Assembly (NCBI RefSeq): GCF_001269885.1
Contig: NZ_LHVH01000019.1
Coordinates: 186,001 to 250,000, forward strand
Direction of reading: 5' to 3'
Source of the DNA: Pseudomonas kilonensis
GTDB lineage: Bacteria > Pseudomonadota > Gammaproteobacteria > Pseudomonadales > Pseudomonadaceae
DNA: 64,000 nt
Part shown: positions 1-7,576 of the stretch, in pieces
How the letters are laid out: each line of letters starts with the position of its first letter
Position numbering within the stretch: the stretch's first letter is position 1
Translations under genes and position numbers: made by a program
Notes under the pieces: generated by a model
What the model was told of the DNA's origin: nothing
The model's input: only the letters and a program-made list of their open reading frames with translations
Databases searched by the model: none

Positions 1-418
1 GTGCATCGTCCAGGATCGCGTTTTCGGCTTGATACTTCACCACCACTTCGCCTTCGCGTATTGCCATGATGGCGTCGGCAATACCAGCGGGGTCGATATT
101 CTTGCCGATGAAACCGTCGGCACCCAGCGCCATCACCTGGGAAATAACATCGACGTCATCGACCATTGAAACCACAATGATCGAGGTGCGTTTGAACTCA
201 CTGCGCAACTGGCCTATGACCTGCAGCGATTTGATCCCGGGAAAGCGCAAGTCGAGTATCAGGGAGTCCACTTCCATCCCGGAACGTGCCAGCGCCAATA
301 CTTCGTCCAGATTGCCAGCCTGTTCTATGGAGGCGGTCGGCATGAGTCGTTCAATGGTCCTCAGCATGCCTTCGCGAAACAAAGGATGGTCATCCGCCAC
401 AATTACTCTGCACGTCAT
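1..418 (-). CDS. Response regulator, receiver domain (LuxR/NarL-type likely), 3' end outside window
   Basis: Reading the minus strand from the ATG at 416-418 gives a protein beginning MTCRVIVADDHPLFREGM, open to the window edge (139 residues visible). It is a receiver (REC) domain: acidic pair D9/D10, phospho-acceptor D56 in SLILDLRFPG, and the conserved lysine in GFIGKN. The HPLFREG start is typical of NarL/FixJ-family regulators, whose LuxR-type HTH would lie beyond the edge; that half is inferred. An AAGGATCTGAAGC ribosome site precedes the ATG. The fragment ends just after the REC fold, so target genes and DNA-binding type cannot be judged. Confidence 0.85.
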   Translation of the reverse strand, partial: MTCRVIVADDHPLFREGMLRTIERLMPTASIEQAGNLDEVLALARSGMEVDSLILDLRFPGIKSLQVIGQLRSEFKRTSIIVVSMVDDVDVISQVMALGADGFIGKNIDPAGIADAIMAIREGEVVVKYQAENAILDDA

Positions 419-784
419 GCTTCAGATCCTTCTGATCTTCCAGTTCACGAATCGTAACCTAAACCACCCCCTTGGGTTTCAAGTTTGAAACAACCTTTCA
501 TGTTGGAACAATCCAGTGATTATGACGGAAAAGAATAGCGAGCTTGCTCGAGCTGACCAAGAACTTTGCCAGCGTCAGGACCTGACCTTCGTTCGGGCCA
601 TTCCTCGTGCTTCCACCGTTCCATTTTATGAAACGGTGGATTGCAGTTTGTGCGTATTCCAGCGCCGCCGCTTTGGGCAGAAGATGACTCCAGCCACTTG
701 CACAGCCGTGCAAACGATGGCGGAGAATCCCCAACCGTAGCGCACTGGCGCAGGCGTTCATGCTGCGAGCGCGAGGAGTAGCTG
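419..784. other. Intergenic region, divergent promoters expected
   Basis: 366 bp between two divergently transcribed genes. Short open frames exist on both strands, but none has a convincing ribosome site or a recognisable protein. I see no tRNA, REP element or clear terminator here. It should hold the promoters of both neighbours, but I could not pick out confident -35/-10 boxes. Confidence 0.5.
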
Positions 785-2839
785 ATGGACGAAGCCTTGC
801 AAGCAAAAACCTCGCCCTGGCACGAAGGAGAGCTGGCCTTGCAGCGCTCCGTCGGGGCAGTCGACATGATGGCCGGTGTCGGTCAACGGCAACTGGCGCG
901 TACCTGGATGCCGGACCAGCATCGGGCGTTCTACGCCCAACTGCCTTTCGTGGTGCTGGGGGCGGTGGATCGGCAAGGCGACGTCTGGGCGACCCTGCGC
1001 GCTGGGCAACCGGGCTTCATGAACTCGCCCGATCCGCAGACCCTGCACATCAACCTCGAGCCCGAGCCGAACGACCCGGCCCAGGAGGGCATGGGTGAGG
1101 GCGATGCGATCGGGATGCTGGGCATCGAGTTGCACACCCGCCGGCGCAACCGCATGAACGGTGTCGTGCGTCGTCAACTCGACCCGGGGCTCGAGATTTC
1201 AGTGAGCCAGGCGTATGGCAACTGCCCTCGCTACATCAACCTGCGCCAGTACCAGTTTGTCGACGCGCGGGCTGTTGCGCCGCGTCAACTGACCGTGTCC
1301 GACCCGCTGGTGCGGCGTCTGGTGACGGCGGCCGATTCGTTCTATATCGCCACCTACGTGGTGCGCGATGGCGAGCGGCAGGTCGATGCTTCCCACCGTG
1401 GCGGCAAGCCGGGGTTTGTGCGCATGGATGAAGATGGATCGCTGACCATTCCGGACTTTTCCGGCAACCTGTTTTTCAACACGCTGGGCAACATCCTGCT
1501 CAATCCTCGGGCCGGGATGGTGTTCGTCGATTTCCAGACGGGCGATCTGCTGCAAATGAGTGGCTCGGCGCAAGTGCTGCTGGACGACCCCGAGATCAGC
1601 GCGTTCCAGGGCGCCGAGCGGCTGTTGCGCTTTACCCCGCAACGCATCGTGTATCGCCCGGCGGCCATTGCCCTGCGTTGGAAGGACCAGGACGAAGGCG
1701 ACTCGCCCAACTCAATGATGACCGGCAGTTGGGAGCAGGCCGCCGAGCGCTTGCAGGCCGAGGCGCTGCGTAGCCGCTGGCGTGCATTGCGGGTCGCGCG
1801 GGTGGTGGATGAAAGCCCCGACATTCGCTCGTTCTACCTGCAGGCGAGCGATGGCTTGGGTTTGCCCCGGTTTGAAGCCGGGCAACATTTGCCGGTGCGG
1901 ATCTTGTTGGAGGGGCAGAACGCTCCATCGATCCGGACCTACAGTGTATCCAGTGCGCCGTCGGATGATTTTTTGCGCATCAGCGTCAAGCGCGATGGCT
2001 CGGTGTCGTCCCACCTGCATGATCAGGTGCAGGCGCTGCACGAGATTGAGGCGCGGGCGCCCCAGGGCCATTTCACCGTCCAGGCCACCGAGCGGCGTCC
2101 GTTGGTCTTGCTGGCAGCGGGGGTAGGCATCACGCCGTTGTTGTCGATGCTGCGCGAGGTGGTTTACCAGGGCCAACGCATCAGCCGCATGCGCCCGGTC
2201 TGGCTGGTGCAAAGCGCTCGTTCGGTGGCCGACCTGGCTTTCCGTGACGAGATCGACGAACTGGCCGCCCGTGCCGGCGACAAGCTGCAGGTTCTGCGCA
2301 TGGTCAGCCAGCCACCCACTGAGGGAGGAGGCACTGACGGCTACGACCTGGCGGGCAGGATCGATGTGGACCTGCTCAAGACGCTGCTGCCGCTCAACGA
2401 CTACGACTTCTATTTGTGCGGGCCGGGCAGCTTTACCCAGGCGCTGTACGACGGGCTGCGCAAACTGCGCATCCCTGACGATCGCATCCACGCGGAAACC
2501 TTCGGTCCCTCGACGCTTGTGCGGGATCTGGAAGTCAGCGTACCTGCGCCCGTGCAAGTGCCGGCTGCGAGTGAAGCGGTGAAGGTCCTGTTCGCCAGTT
2601 CCGGCAAGGAGGCACGTTGGGAGCCGGGCAGTGGGACGCTGCTGGAACTGGCCGAAGCGCGCGGACTGAACCCGGAATTCAGTTGCCGCGGCGGTTCCTG
2701 CGGCACCTGCAAAACCCGCTTGAGCCGCGGTCAGGTGCATTACCTGAGCCTGCCGGCCGAACCGGTTGGCGAAGGTGAGGTGCTGATCTGTTGCGCGGTG
2801 CCGGCCCAGGGGAGCGAGCCGTTGGTGCTCGAGGTCTAG
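785..2839 (+). CDS. PNPOx-like / ferredoxin reductase / 2Fe-2S ferredoxin fusion oxidoreductase
   Basis: 684-residue three-part redox protein. Residues about 35-330 resemble the pyridoxamine-phosphate-oxidase-like split-barrel flavin fold. The middle is a ferredoxin-NADP reductase module: FAD-binding RTYSVSS, then the NAD(P) motif LLAAGVGITPLLSML and the DYDFYLCGPG segment. The C terminus is a plant-type 2Fe-2S ferredoxin with C634-x4-C639-x2-C642 and a cysteine pair at 669/670. The layout implies electrons flow from NAD(P)H through FAD to the Fe-S cluster and on to a substrate or flavin partner; the actual substrate is unknown. A GAGGAG-type ribosome site precedes the ATG at 785. It stands alone, with repeats downstream. 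Confidence 0.88.
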   Translation: MDEALQAKTSPWHEGELALQRSVGAVDMMAGVGQRQLARTWMPDQHRAFYAQLPFVVLGAVDRQGDVWATLRAGQPGFMNSPDPQTLHINLEPEPNDPAQEGMGEGDAIGMLGIELHTRRRNRMNGVVRRQLDPGLEISVSQAYGNCPRYINLRQYQFVDARAVAPRQLTVSDPLVRRLVTAADSFYIATYVVRDGERQVDASHRGGKPGFVRMDEDGSLTIPDFSGNLFFNTLGNILLNPRAGMVFVDFQTGDLLQMSGSAQVLLDDPEISAFQGAERLLRFTPQRIVYRPAAIALRWKDQDEGDSPNSMMTGSWEQAAERLQAEALRSRWRALRVARVVDESPDIRSFYLQASDGLGLPRFEAGQHLPVRILLEGQNAPSIRTYSVSSAPSDDFLRISVKRDGSVSSHLHDQVQALHEIEARAPQGHFTVQATERRPLVLLAAGVGITPLLSMLREVVYQGQRISRMRPVWLVQSARSVADLAFRDEIDELAARAGDKLQVLRMVSQPPTEGGGTDGYDLAGRIDVDLLKTLLPLNDYDFYLCGPGSFTQALYDGLRKLRIPDDRIHAETFGPSTLVRDLEVSVPAPVQVPAASEAVKVLFASSGKEARWEPGSGTLLELAEARGLNPEFSCRGGSCGTCKTRLSRGQVHYLSLPAEPVGEGEVLICCAVPAQGSEPLVLEV

Positions 2840-2885
2840 GCTGACGGCCCGACTGTTTCACCGGATGAAATGCTGGGATTGGTGT

Positions 2886-3076
2886 GTATAGCCGTTGCTG
2901 CGGTAACGGCTGCTTAGGGTCCCGCCCTGACGGCGGGTCACTTTTGGAAAAGCCGGGAGCGGGACCTGCCAAAAGTAACCAAAAACACATGCCCCACCAC
3001 TCGGTGCCTCGCCTAGGTTCGAAGGCATTGCCGAGATCAACGTCCACCGCGAGGCGGCCTGATAGCCGACCTGGTT
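2886..3076 (+). repeat. Long intergenic repeat, copy A
   Basis: This stretch (GCTGCGGTAACGGC..., CCCGCCCTGACGGCGGG palindrome, ATGCCCCACCACTCGG, CCTCGCCTAGG, GATCAACGTCCACCGCG, GAGGCGGCC) recurs at 13444-13760 with an insertion and, inverted and truncated, at 3619-3725. It has no coding signature. It lies directly after the fusion oxidoreductase gene and forms the left border of a REP array. It belongs to the class of long intergenic repeats known from fluorescent pseudomonads; the exact family name was not assigned. Confidence 0.8.
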
Positions 3077-3097
3077 CTTGGTGGGACCGCGTTTCTC

Positions 3098-3596
3098 CTG
3101 TGGGAGCGAGCTTGCTCGCGAAGACGGTGTGTCAGTTTACGGTGATGTTGGATGTGCCGGTCTCATCGCGAGCAAGCTCGCTCCCACAGTTTTTTGTGTC
3201 GTGTTCAGATGTTGCGAACACCCGCGGCCCCCTGTGGGAGCGAGCTTGCTCGCGAAAGCGGTGTGTCAGTTTGCGGTGATGTTGGCTATGCCGACGCCTT
3301 CGCGAGCAAGCCCGCTCCCACATGGTTTTTTGTGTCGTGTTCAGGTGCTGCGAACACCCGCGCTCCCCTGTGGGAGCGAGCTTGCTCGCGAAAGCGGTGT
3401 GTCAGTTTGCGGTGATGTTGGCTATGCCGACGCCTTCGCGAGCAAGCCCGCTCCCACATGGTTTTTTGTGTCGTGTTCAGGTGCTGCGAACACCCGCGCT
3501 CCCCTGTGGGAGCGGGCTTGCTCGCGAAAGCGGTGTGTCAGTTTACGGTGATGTTGGATGTACCGGCCTCATCGCGAGCAAGCTTTGCTCCCACAG
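3098..3596. repeat. Tandem REP/BIME array (eight REP copies, four inverted pairs)
   Basis: Eight REP palindromes start near 3098, 3164, 3231, 3296, 3367, 3433, 3503 and 3568, alternating GTGGGAGCGAGCTTGCTCGC and its reverse complement, so they form four head-to-head pairs. Together with the spacer (GGTGTGTCAGTTTGCGGTG and GTGTCGTGTTCAGG motifs) they make a tandem unit of 133-136 bp. Two consecutive 136-bp units are almost identical, which points to recent unequal duplication. Apparent open frames across the array are repeat translations, not genes. Confidence 0.95.
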
Positions 3597-3618
3597 ATCT
3601 GACGGGTGTACGACCAGA

Positions 3619-3725
3619 ACCAGGTCGGCTGCTAGGCCGCCTCGCGGTGGACGTTGATCTGGGGCACGCCGAGCCTAGGCGAGGTGCCAAGTGGTGGGGC
3701 ATGAGCGCTTTGGTTACTTTCGCGC
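3619..3725 (-). repeat. Long intergenic repeat, copy B (inverted, truncated)
   Basis: The reverse complement contains AAAGTAACCAAAGCG, ATGCCCCACCAC, CCTCGCCTAGG, GATCAACGTCCACCGCG and GAGGCGGCC in the same order as copy A. It lacks the outer GCTGCGGTAACGGC part. With copy A it forms a ~90-bp inverted repeat bracketing the REP array, so 2984-3706 could fold back or recombine as a unit. Confidence 0.8.
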
Positions 3726-3984
3726 TTTTTGTACGGACCGGACACATGGTTGACGGGTGTGCGGGGACATGGTGGACACTTTCCAGCGAGCCAATTTCGC
3801 CGGAAAGCCATCATGCCTTGGCAAGCGAGTCCGCACTGATCCGGTTGCAATGCAATGTATGGGTGTTGCCTATGGATCAAGGCTCGCGTTGTTGAGGTAC
3901 AAGTCCTGAAATTGTTTTCATGTACTAATCTTCTGGCAGTCACGGTAAATGTAGTCATTTAATTAGCCAGCAGAGATACCTCAA
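3726..3984. other. Non-coding stretch upstream of GNAT gene
   Basis: 259 bp with no supportable gene. The last ~60 bp before the GNAT start are AT-richer (CATGTACTAATCTTCTGG, GTAAATGTAGTCATTTAATTAG), as expected for a promoter. No repeat or terminator was recognised. Confidence 0.4.
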
Positions 3985-4485
3985 ATGACGAATCATGAAA
4001 GCGTTGTCGGCAGAGCCAATGAGGCCGACCTTGACGGAATCCTGGTGCTTCAGGCTGCGAATCAGATGGCGCGTGGCGGCTCGCTTTCTGCGAGCCTGCC
4101 AGAGGCCCGTGTGATGGCGATGATGCAGGAGATGCCCCTGATTGTTGCGCGTCGCGATGGCCATATCACCGGTTTCCTGATGACCACCACGCGTGCGATG
4201 AATGCCGACCTGCCGATCGTACAGGCGATGTTCGGCGCTTATCCTGGCGCGGCGGATGCCTATGTCTATGGTCCGATTTGCGTAGGCGAGGAAGAGCGTG
4301 GCAAGGGCTTGGCCCAACGCATGTTCGCGGATCTTCGACGGCTCGAGCCTGGGCGCGAAGGCATTCTTTTCATACGTAAAGACAATGAAGCGTCGCTTCG
4401 TGCGCACTTGAAAATGGGGATGAAAGAGGTCGCTTCTTTTCCGTTCAATGGGTTCGACTTCGCTGTTTACTCGTACATTGGCTAG
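3985..4485 (+). CDS. GNAT-family N-acetyltransferase
   Basis: 166-residue single-domain acetyltransferase. GNAT motif A, the acetyl-CoA pyrophosphate loop, is visible as GPICVGEEERGKGLAQRMF near residues 91-109. It is followed by the motif-B region IRKDNEASLRAHLKMGMKEV, where a new acetyl-CoA contact and the substrate-side helix normally lie. It would transfer an acetyl group from acetyl-CoA to an amine; the acceptor cannot be predicted. It is monocistronic, between a REP-rich region and a degenerate stretch. Confidence 0.85.
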   Translation: MTNHESVVGRANEADLDGILVLQAANQMARGGSLSASLPEARVMAMMQEMPLIVARRDGHITGFLMTTTRAMNADLPIVQAMFGAYPGAADAYVYGPICVGEEERGKGLAQRMFADLRRLEPGREGILFIRKDNEASLRAHLKMGMKEVASFPFNGFDFAVYSYIG

Positions 4486-4691
4486 GCAGGAAACGAAAGC
4501 GCCAATAAACGATTACCTCAATGGCTTGAACGTCGTACTCCAGCGCTCCCAGTCGGGAGACTTGCGGAAACTCGACGGTCATGGTTTTCCCCCTTTGAGG
4601 ACACCAGCATGAGGCTGACAAGCACAACGCGCTCGACCGATCTTGCTATCTTGAACGCCCCGCCTGGTCATAGGCCATGCATTACGATCGA

Positions 4692-4796
4692 CTAAGTCGA
4701 CACCGAGTCATGGCAACAGACGCAAAGCTTGTTGCCATCGAAATCCCGAAAGTAGGCGCCGTAATAATCAGGGTGGTAGAGCCGGTCTAGGGACTG
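4692..4796 (-). pseudogene. 3' remnant of a VOC/glyoxalase-family gene
   Basis: On the minus strand the reading frame ends LYHPDYYGAYFRDFDGNKLC...CCHDSVST-stop (stop at 4692-4694). YHPxYYGAYFRDxDGNK is the typical C-terminal strand of vicinal-oxygen-chelate (glyoxalase/bleomycin-resistance) proteins, including the metal-ligand region. Upstream of this the frame runs straight into a REP-type palindrome at about 4797, and no N-terminal VOC half is visible. Only about 35 codons remain. It reads as a gene cut short by deletion or repeat insertion. Confidence 0.7.
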
Positions 4797-4921
4797 CTGC
4801 GCAGTCCAGCGGGAGCAAGCTCCCTCGCCACGGGGGGCGCCCGTACTCAAAAATGAAGTCGAGCGCTGCTTTTGTGGCGAGGGAGCTTGCTCCCGCTGGG
4901 CTGCGTAGCAGCCCCAGGACC
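4789..4921. repeat. Inverted pair of REP-like elements (GGGAGCAAGCTCCCTCGCCAC type)
   Basis: Left arm 4792-4835 and right arm 4875-4918 are near-perfect inverted copies: CTGCTGCGCAGTCC...GCGGGAGCAAGCTCCC against GGGAGCTTGCTCCCGC...GGGCTGCGTAGCAG. This is a second REP subtype, distinct from the GTGGGAGCGAGCTTGC type. A further single arm of the subtype lies at 13890-13915. The pair abuts the truncated VOC frame and sits just past the 3' end of the amidase gene. Confidence 0.85.
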
Positions 4922-4944
4922 CCAGGACCAAACCCGCTAAACGA

Positions 4945-6651
4945 TCAAGCCGACAGCAGCGGCGTCCGCGGTGGGACCAGGCGTTTTGAACCTATCGATT
5001 CAAACGCCGAAGCCAATCGCAACAGCTTCGAATCATCATAGGCACGCCCGGCAAACGTCAGCCCGGCCGGCATGCCGATGTCCGCCATGACGCCCATCGG
5101 CACGGTGACGGTGGGCACGCCCAGATGGCGGATGGCAAGGTTGCCGTTGGCGACCCAGACGCCGTTGCTCCAGGCGATATCGGCAGACACCGGGTTGACG
5201 TCAGCATCGGCCGGGCCGACGTCGGCGACGGTCGGGAAGATCACCGCGTCCAGGCCCAGTCGCGCCATCCAGTCCTCCAGATCGATTCGACGTGTTTCTT
5301 CAAGCCCACGCAGGCCGTCGGGCAGGGTCGGGATCTGGTCCCACGGCGTGATGCCGCGCTGGGCCATCTTCACGTACTCATCCATGCCGGCGGCCAGATC
5401 ATCCTCTCGGTTGGGCAGGGTGCCCGGGTCGTGGGGGAAGATCTTCGGTCCGTCGACGTCGGCCAGGCGATTCAGCTTCGGATCACCGTTGGCCCGCAGG
5501 AAGTCATCGAATGCCCAGGCCGACAGGTCCCACAACTCATGGTGCAGGAACTCTTTGGAAACCAGGCCGCGGGTGAACACCGTGGGTGCGCCAGGACGAT
5601 CGCCCTCGCAGTTGGACACCAGGGGAAAATCCACCTCGACCACTTCGGCGCCGCAGGCCTCAAGCGCCTTGCGCGCTTGCTCCCAGAGCTCGATCACCGA
5701 AGCGCGGGTGATGATTCGCTGCCCCGTCGGGCCGCCGATGCCGGGGGCTTGGGCTGTGCCTGCGTCAGGGTCGGCGTTGATGTACATCCGAGGAACGCCG
5801 AACCGAACGCCTGCCAGCGCATTTGGGTGGCTGGCAAGGCTCGGATACGAGGCCGGACGAACCGAGTCGACGCTCGGAATCGGCACCCAGGGTTGCAGGC
5901 GCCACAGGTCGCCACGGGTGTCCGGGTCATTGGCGACCACCACGTCCAGCACTTCCAGCAGGTCGGCCATGGTCCTGGCGTAGGGCACGACGACGTCCAT
6001 CGTCGGCGTCAACGGCCAGTTGCCACGCACCGAGATCACGCCGCGTGACGGTGTATACGCGCACAAGCCATTGTTCGACGCTGGACCGCGCCCGCTCGAC
6101 CAGGTTTCTTCGGCAAGGCCGAACGCTGCGAAACTGGCGGCAGTTGCCGTGCCCGCACCGTTCGAGGAGCCCGAGGCAAAGGGTGCGGTGAGGTAGTCGC
6201 CGTTGTACGGGCTTTCCGCACGCCCATACACCCCGCGCTGCATGCCGCCGTTGGCCATGGGCGGCATGTTGGTCTTGCCCAGGCAAATGGCCCCGGCGGC
6301 GCGAAGCCGTTCGATGGTGAACGCATCGCGATAAGCAACCAGGTCCTTGAACGCCGGGCTGCCGGAAGCGGCGGTGAGGCCCTTGACCAGGTAACTGTCC
6401 TTGGCCGTGTAGGGAATACCGTCGAGCGGCCCCAGGGTCTGGCCGTTGGCCCGACGGGCATCGCAGGCCCGGGCTTCTTTCAATGCATCGGGGTTGCGCA
6501 CCACCACCGCGTTGAGGGCTGTGGGCGTATCGGGGCCGTCGTAGGCATCGATCCTGGCGAGGTAAGCCTGGACAAGCGCTACCGCCGTGGTCTGGCCCGA
6601 CTCCAGCGCGGCGCGCAGTTGGGCAATGGAAACTTCGGTGATGTCGATCAT
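4945..6651 (-). CDS. Amidase signature family enzyme
   Basis: 568-residue amidase counted from the ATG at 6649-6651 (MIDITEVSIAQL). The frame stays open 25 codons upstream, but that part looks non-coding (STAPHTPSSSCRGG). The Ser-cisSer-Lys triad can be placed: K84 in YTAKDS, the cis-serine in ASGSSNGAG (S162/S163), and the nucleophile in ETWSSGRGPAS (S185/S186). The last motif departs from the family's usual DTGGSIRxP, although S, R and P are kept. It probably hydrolyses a carboxamide; the substrate is unknown. It is divergent from the operon starting at 6899, with 247 bp between. Confidence 0.85.
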   Translation of the reverse strand: MIDITEVSIAQLRAALESGQTTAVALVQAYLARIDAYDGPDTPTALNAVVVRNPDALKEARACDARRANGQTLGPLDGIPYTAKDSYLVKGLTAASGSPAFKDLVAYRDAFTIERLRAAGAICLGKTNMPPMANGGMQRGVYGRAESPYNGDYLTAPFASGSSNGAGTATAASFAAFGLAEETWSSGRGPASNNGLCAYTPSRGVISVRGNWPLTPTMDVVVPYARTMADLLEVLDVVVANDPDTRGDLWRLQPWVPIPSVDSVRPASYPSLASHPNALAGVRFGVPRMYINADPDAGTAQAPGIGGPTGQRIITRASVIELWEQARKALEACGAEVVEVDFPLVSNCEGDRPGAPTVFTRGLVSKEFLHHELWDLSAWAFDDFLRANGDPKLNRLADVDGPKIFPHDPGTLPNREDDLAAGMDEYVKMAQRGITPWDQIPTLPDGLRGLEETRRIDLEDWMARLGLDAVIFPTVADVGPADADVNPVSADIAWSNGVWVANGNLAIRHLGVPTVTVPMGVMADIGMPAGLTFAGRAYDDSKLLRLASAFESIGSKRLVPPRTPLLSA

Positions 6652-6898
6652 GCAGTTACCGCCGCGGCAGGAGGATGACGGGGTGTGCGGGGCCGTTGAG
6701 GTTGGGGCCTGGCACGTCAGGGTCATCTCAAAGTGGATATTTATCGGGTTTTGCCTACTGTACTACGGAAAAACGATCAAGGGCAGCTCCGGTTTGACCG
6801 GACTATTTGTCGAACGAACCCAAATTTGCCACCTTCAGACTTCGTTAAGAAACGGCCCCGATACTTTCTCCCAATAGCCCGAGGGAGAACGTTGACCC

Positions 6899-7576
6899 AT
6901 GCCCGATTTCGACTGGAACATCCATCTGCCGCTGGCCTTTGGCGACGCCGGCCCGCCGGTTCGCCACTTGCACCGGGCTTTGCCGGGACAACCTCGGCGA
7001 GCTGAGCTCGAGGCGTTCATCCAGCAGCGTTTTCGCCAGGTCCACGGCGCCGATATTCGTCACTTCATGCCGCAGCTGTTCGGGCTCGACGATGTCCACG
7101 GCACGCTCTGCGCAGCCGCTGGTGTGCGCCGGGCCGCTCAGGGGGCGCTGTTTCTCGAGCGTTATCTGGACAGCCCCATCGAGCCCTTGATCAGCGCCGC
7201 CGCCGACCGTGCGGTGGATCGCGCCGGCATTGTCGAGGTCGGCAACCTGGCCGCCAGCGACACGGGGAGCGCCCGGCTGAGCATCATCGCGATCACATAT
7301 CTGTTGGCCATGGGCGGCCTGGAGTGGGTCGCGTTCACCGGCAACATCGGCCTGGTCAACAGCTTCCATCGCCTGGGCCTCAAGCCCGTGACCCTGTGCC
7401 CGGCCGACCCGCAGCGCCTCGGCGAGGACCGCCACCTGTGGGGTCGCTACTACGAAAGCCAGCCGTGGGTTCATGTCGGGAACATCCGCGCCGGTTTCAT
7501 TCATCTGCGCAATAGCGGCCTGTTCAATCGCCTGGGACTGCCGACGGACCTCGGAGAAACCAGCCATGTCGCCTGA
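6899..7576 (+). CDS. Thermostable hemolysin family protein (acetyltransferase-like fold)
   Basis: 225-residue protein that I assign to the 'thermostable hemolysin' family (named after Vibrio delta-VPH), from the overall sequence: an HGADIRHFMPQLFG segment, LERYLDSPIEPLIS, EVGNLAAS, and the hydrophobic LSIIAITYLLAMGG followed by WVAFTGN. No signal peptide is present, so a secreted toxin role is not supported here. My reading is a cytosolic enzyme resembling GNAT/autoinducer-synthase acyltransferases (inference). It is the first gene of a run of translationally coupled genes; the next start lies 11 bp inside its 3' end. A GAGGGAG site sits 12 bp upstream of the ATG, a rather long spacing. Confidence 0.75.
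   Translation: MPDFDWNIHLPLAFGDAGPPVRHLHRALPGQPRRAELEAFIQQRFRQVHGADIRHFMPQLFGLDDVHGTLCAAAGVRRAAQGALFLERYLDSPIEPLISAAADRAVDRAGIVEVGNLAASDTGSARLSIIAITYLLAMGGLEWVAFTGNIGLVNSFHRLGLKPVTLCPADPQRLGEDRHLWGRYYESQPWVHVGNIRAGFIHLRNSGLFNRLGLPTDLGETSHVA

Noticed and set aside
498..867. Minus-strand open frames between the response regulator and the fusion oxidoreductase
   Set aside because: No ribosome site, no recognisable domain, and they extend into the start of a well-supported gene on the other strand.
3078..3895. Several overlapping open frames of 60-157 codons across 3.1-3.9 kb
   Set aside because: They translate the REP units (repeating CGSELARESGVSV / GASLLAKAVCQ strings) in different frames and have no ribosome sites; they are repeat artefacts.
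5125..6048. Long plus-strand open frames opposite the amidase
   Set aside because: They are high-GC antisense shadows with implausible composition and no ribosome site; the amidase motifs are clear on the minus strand.
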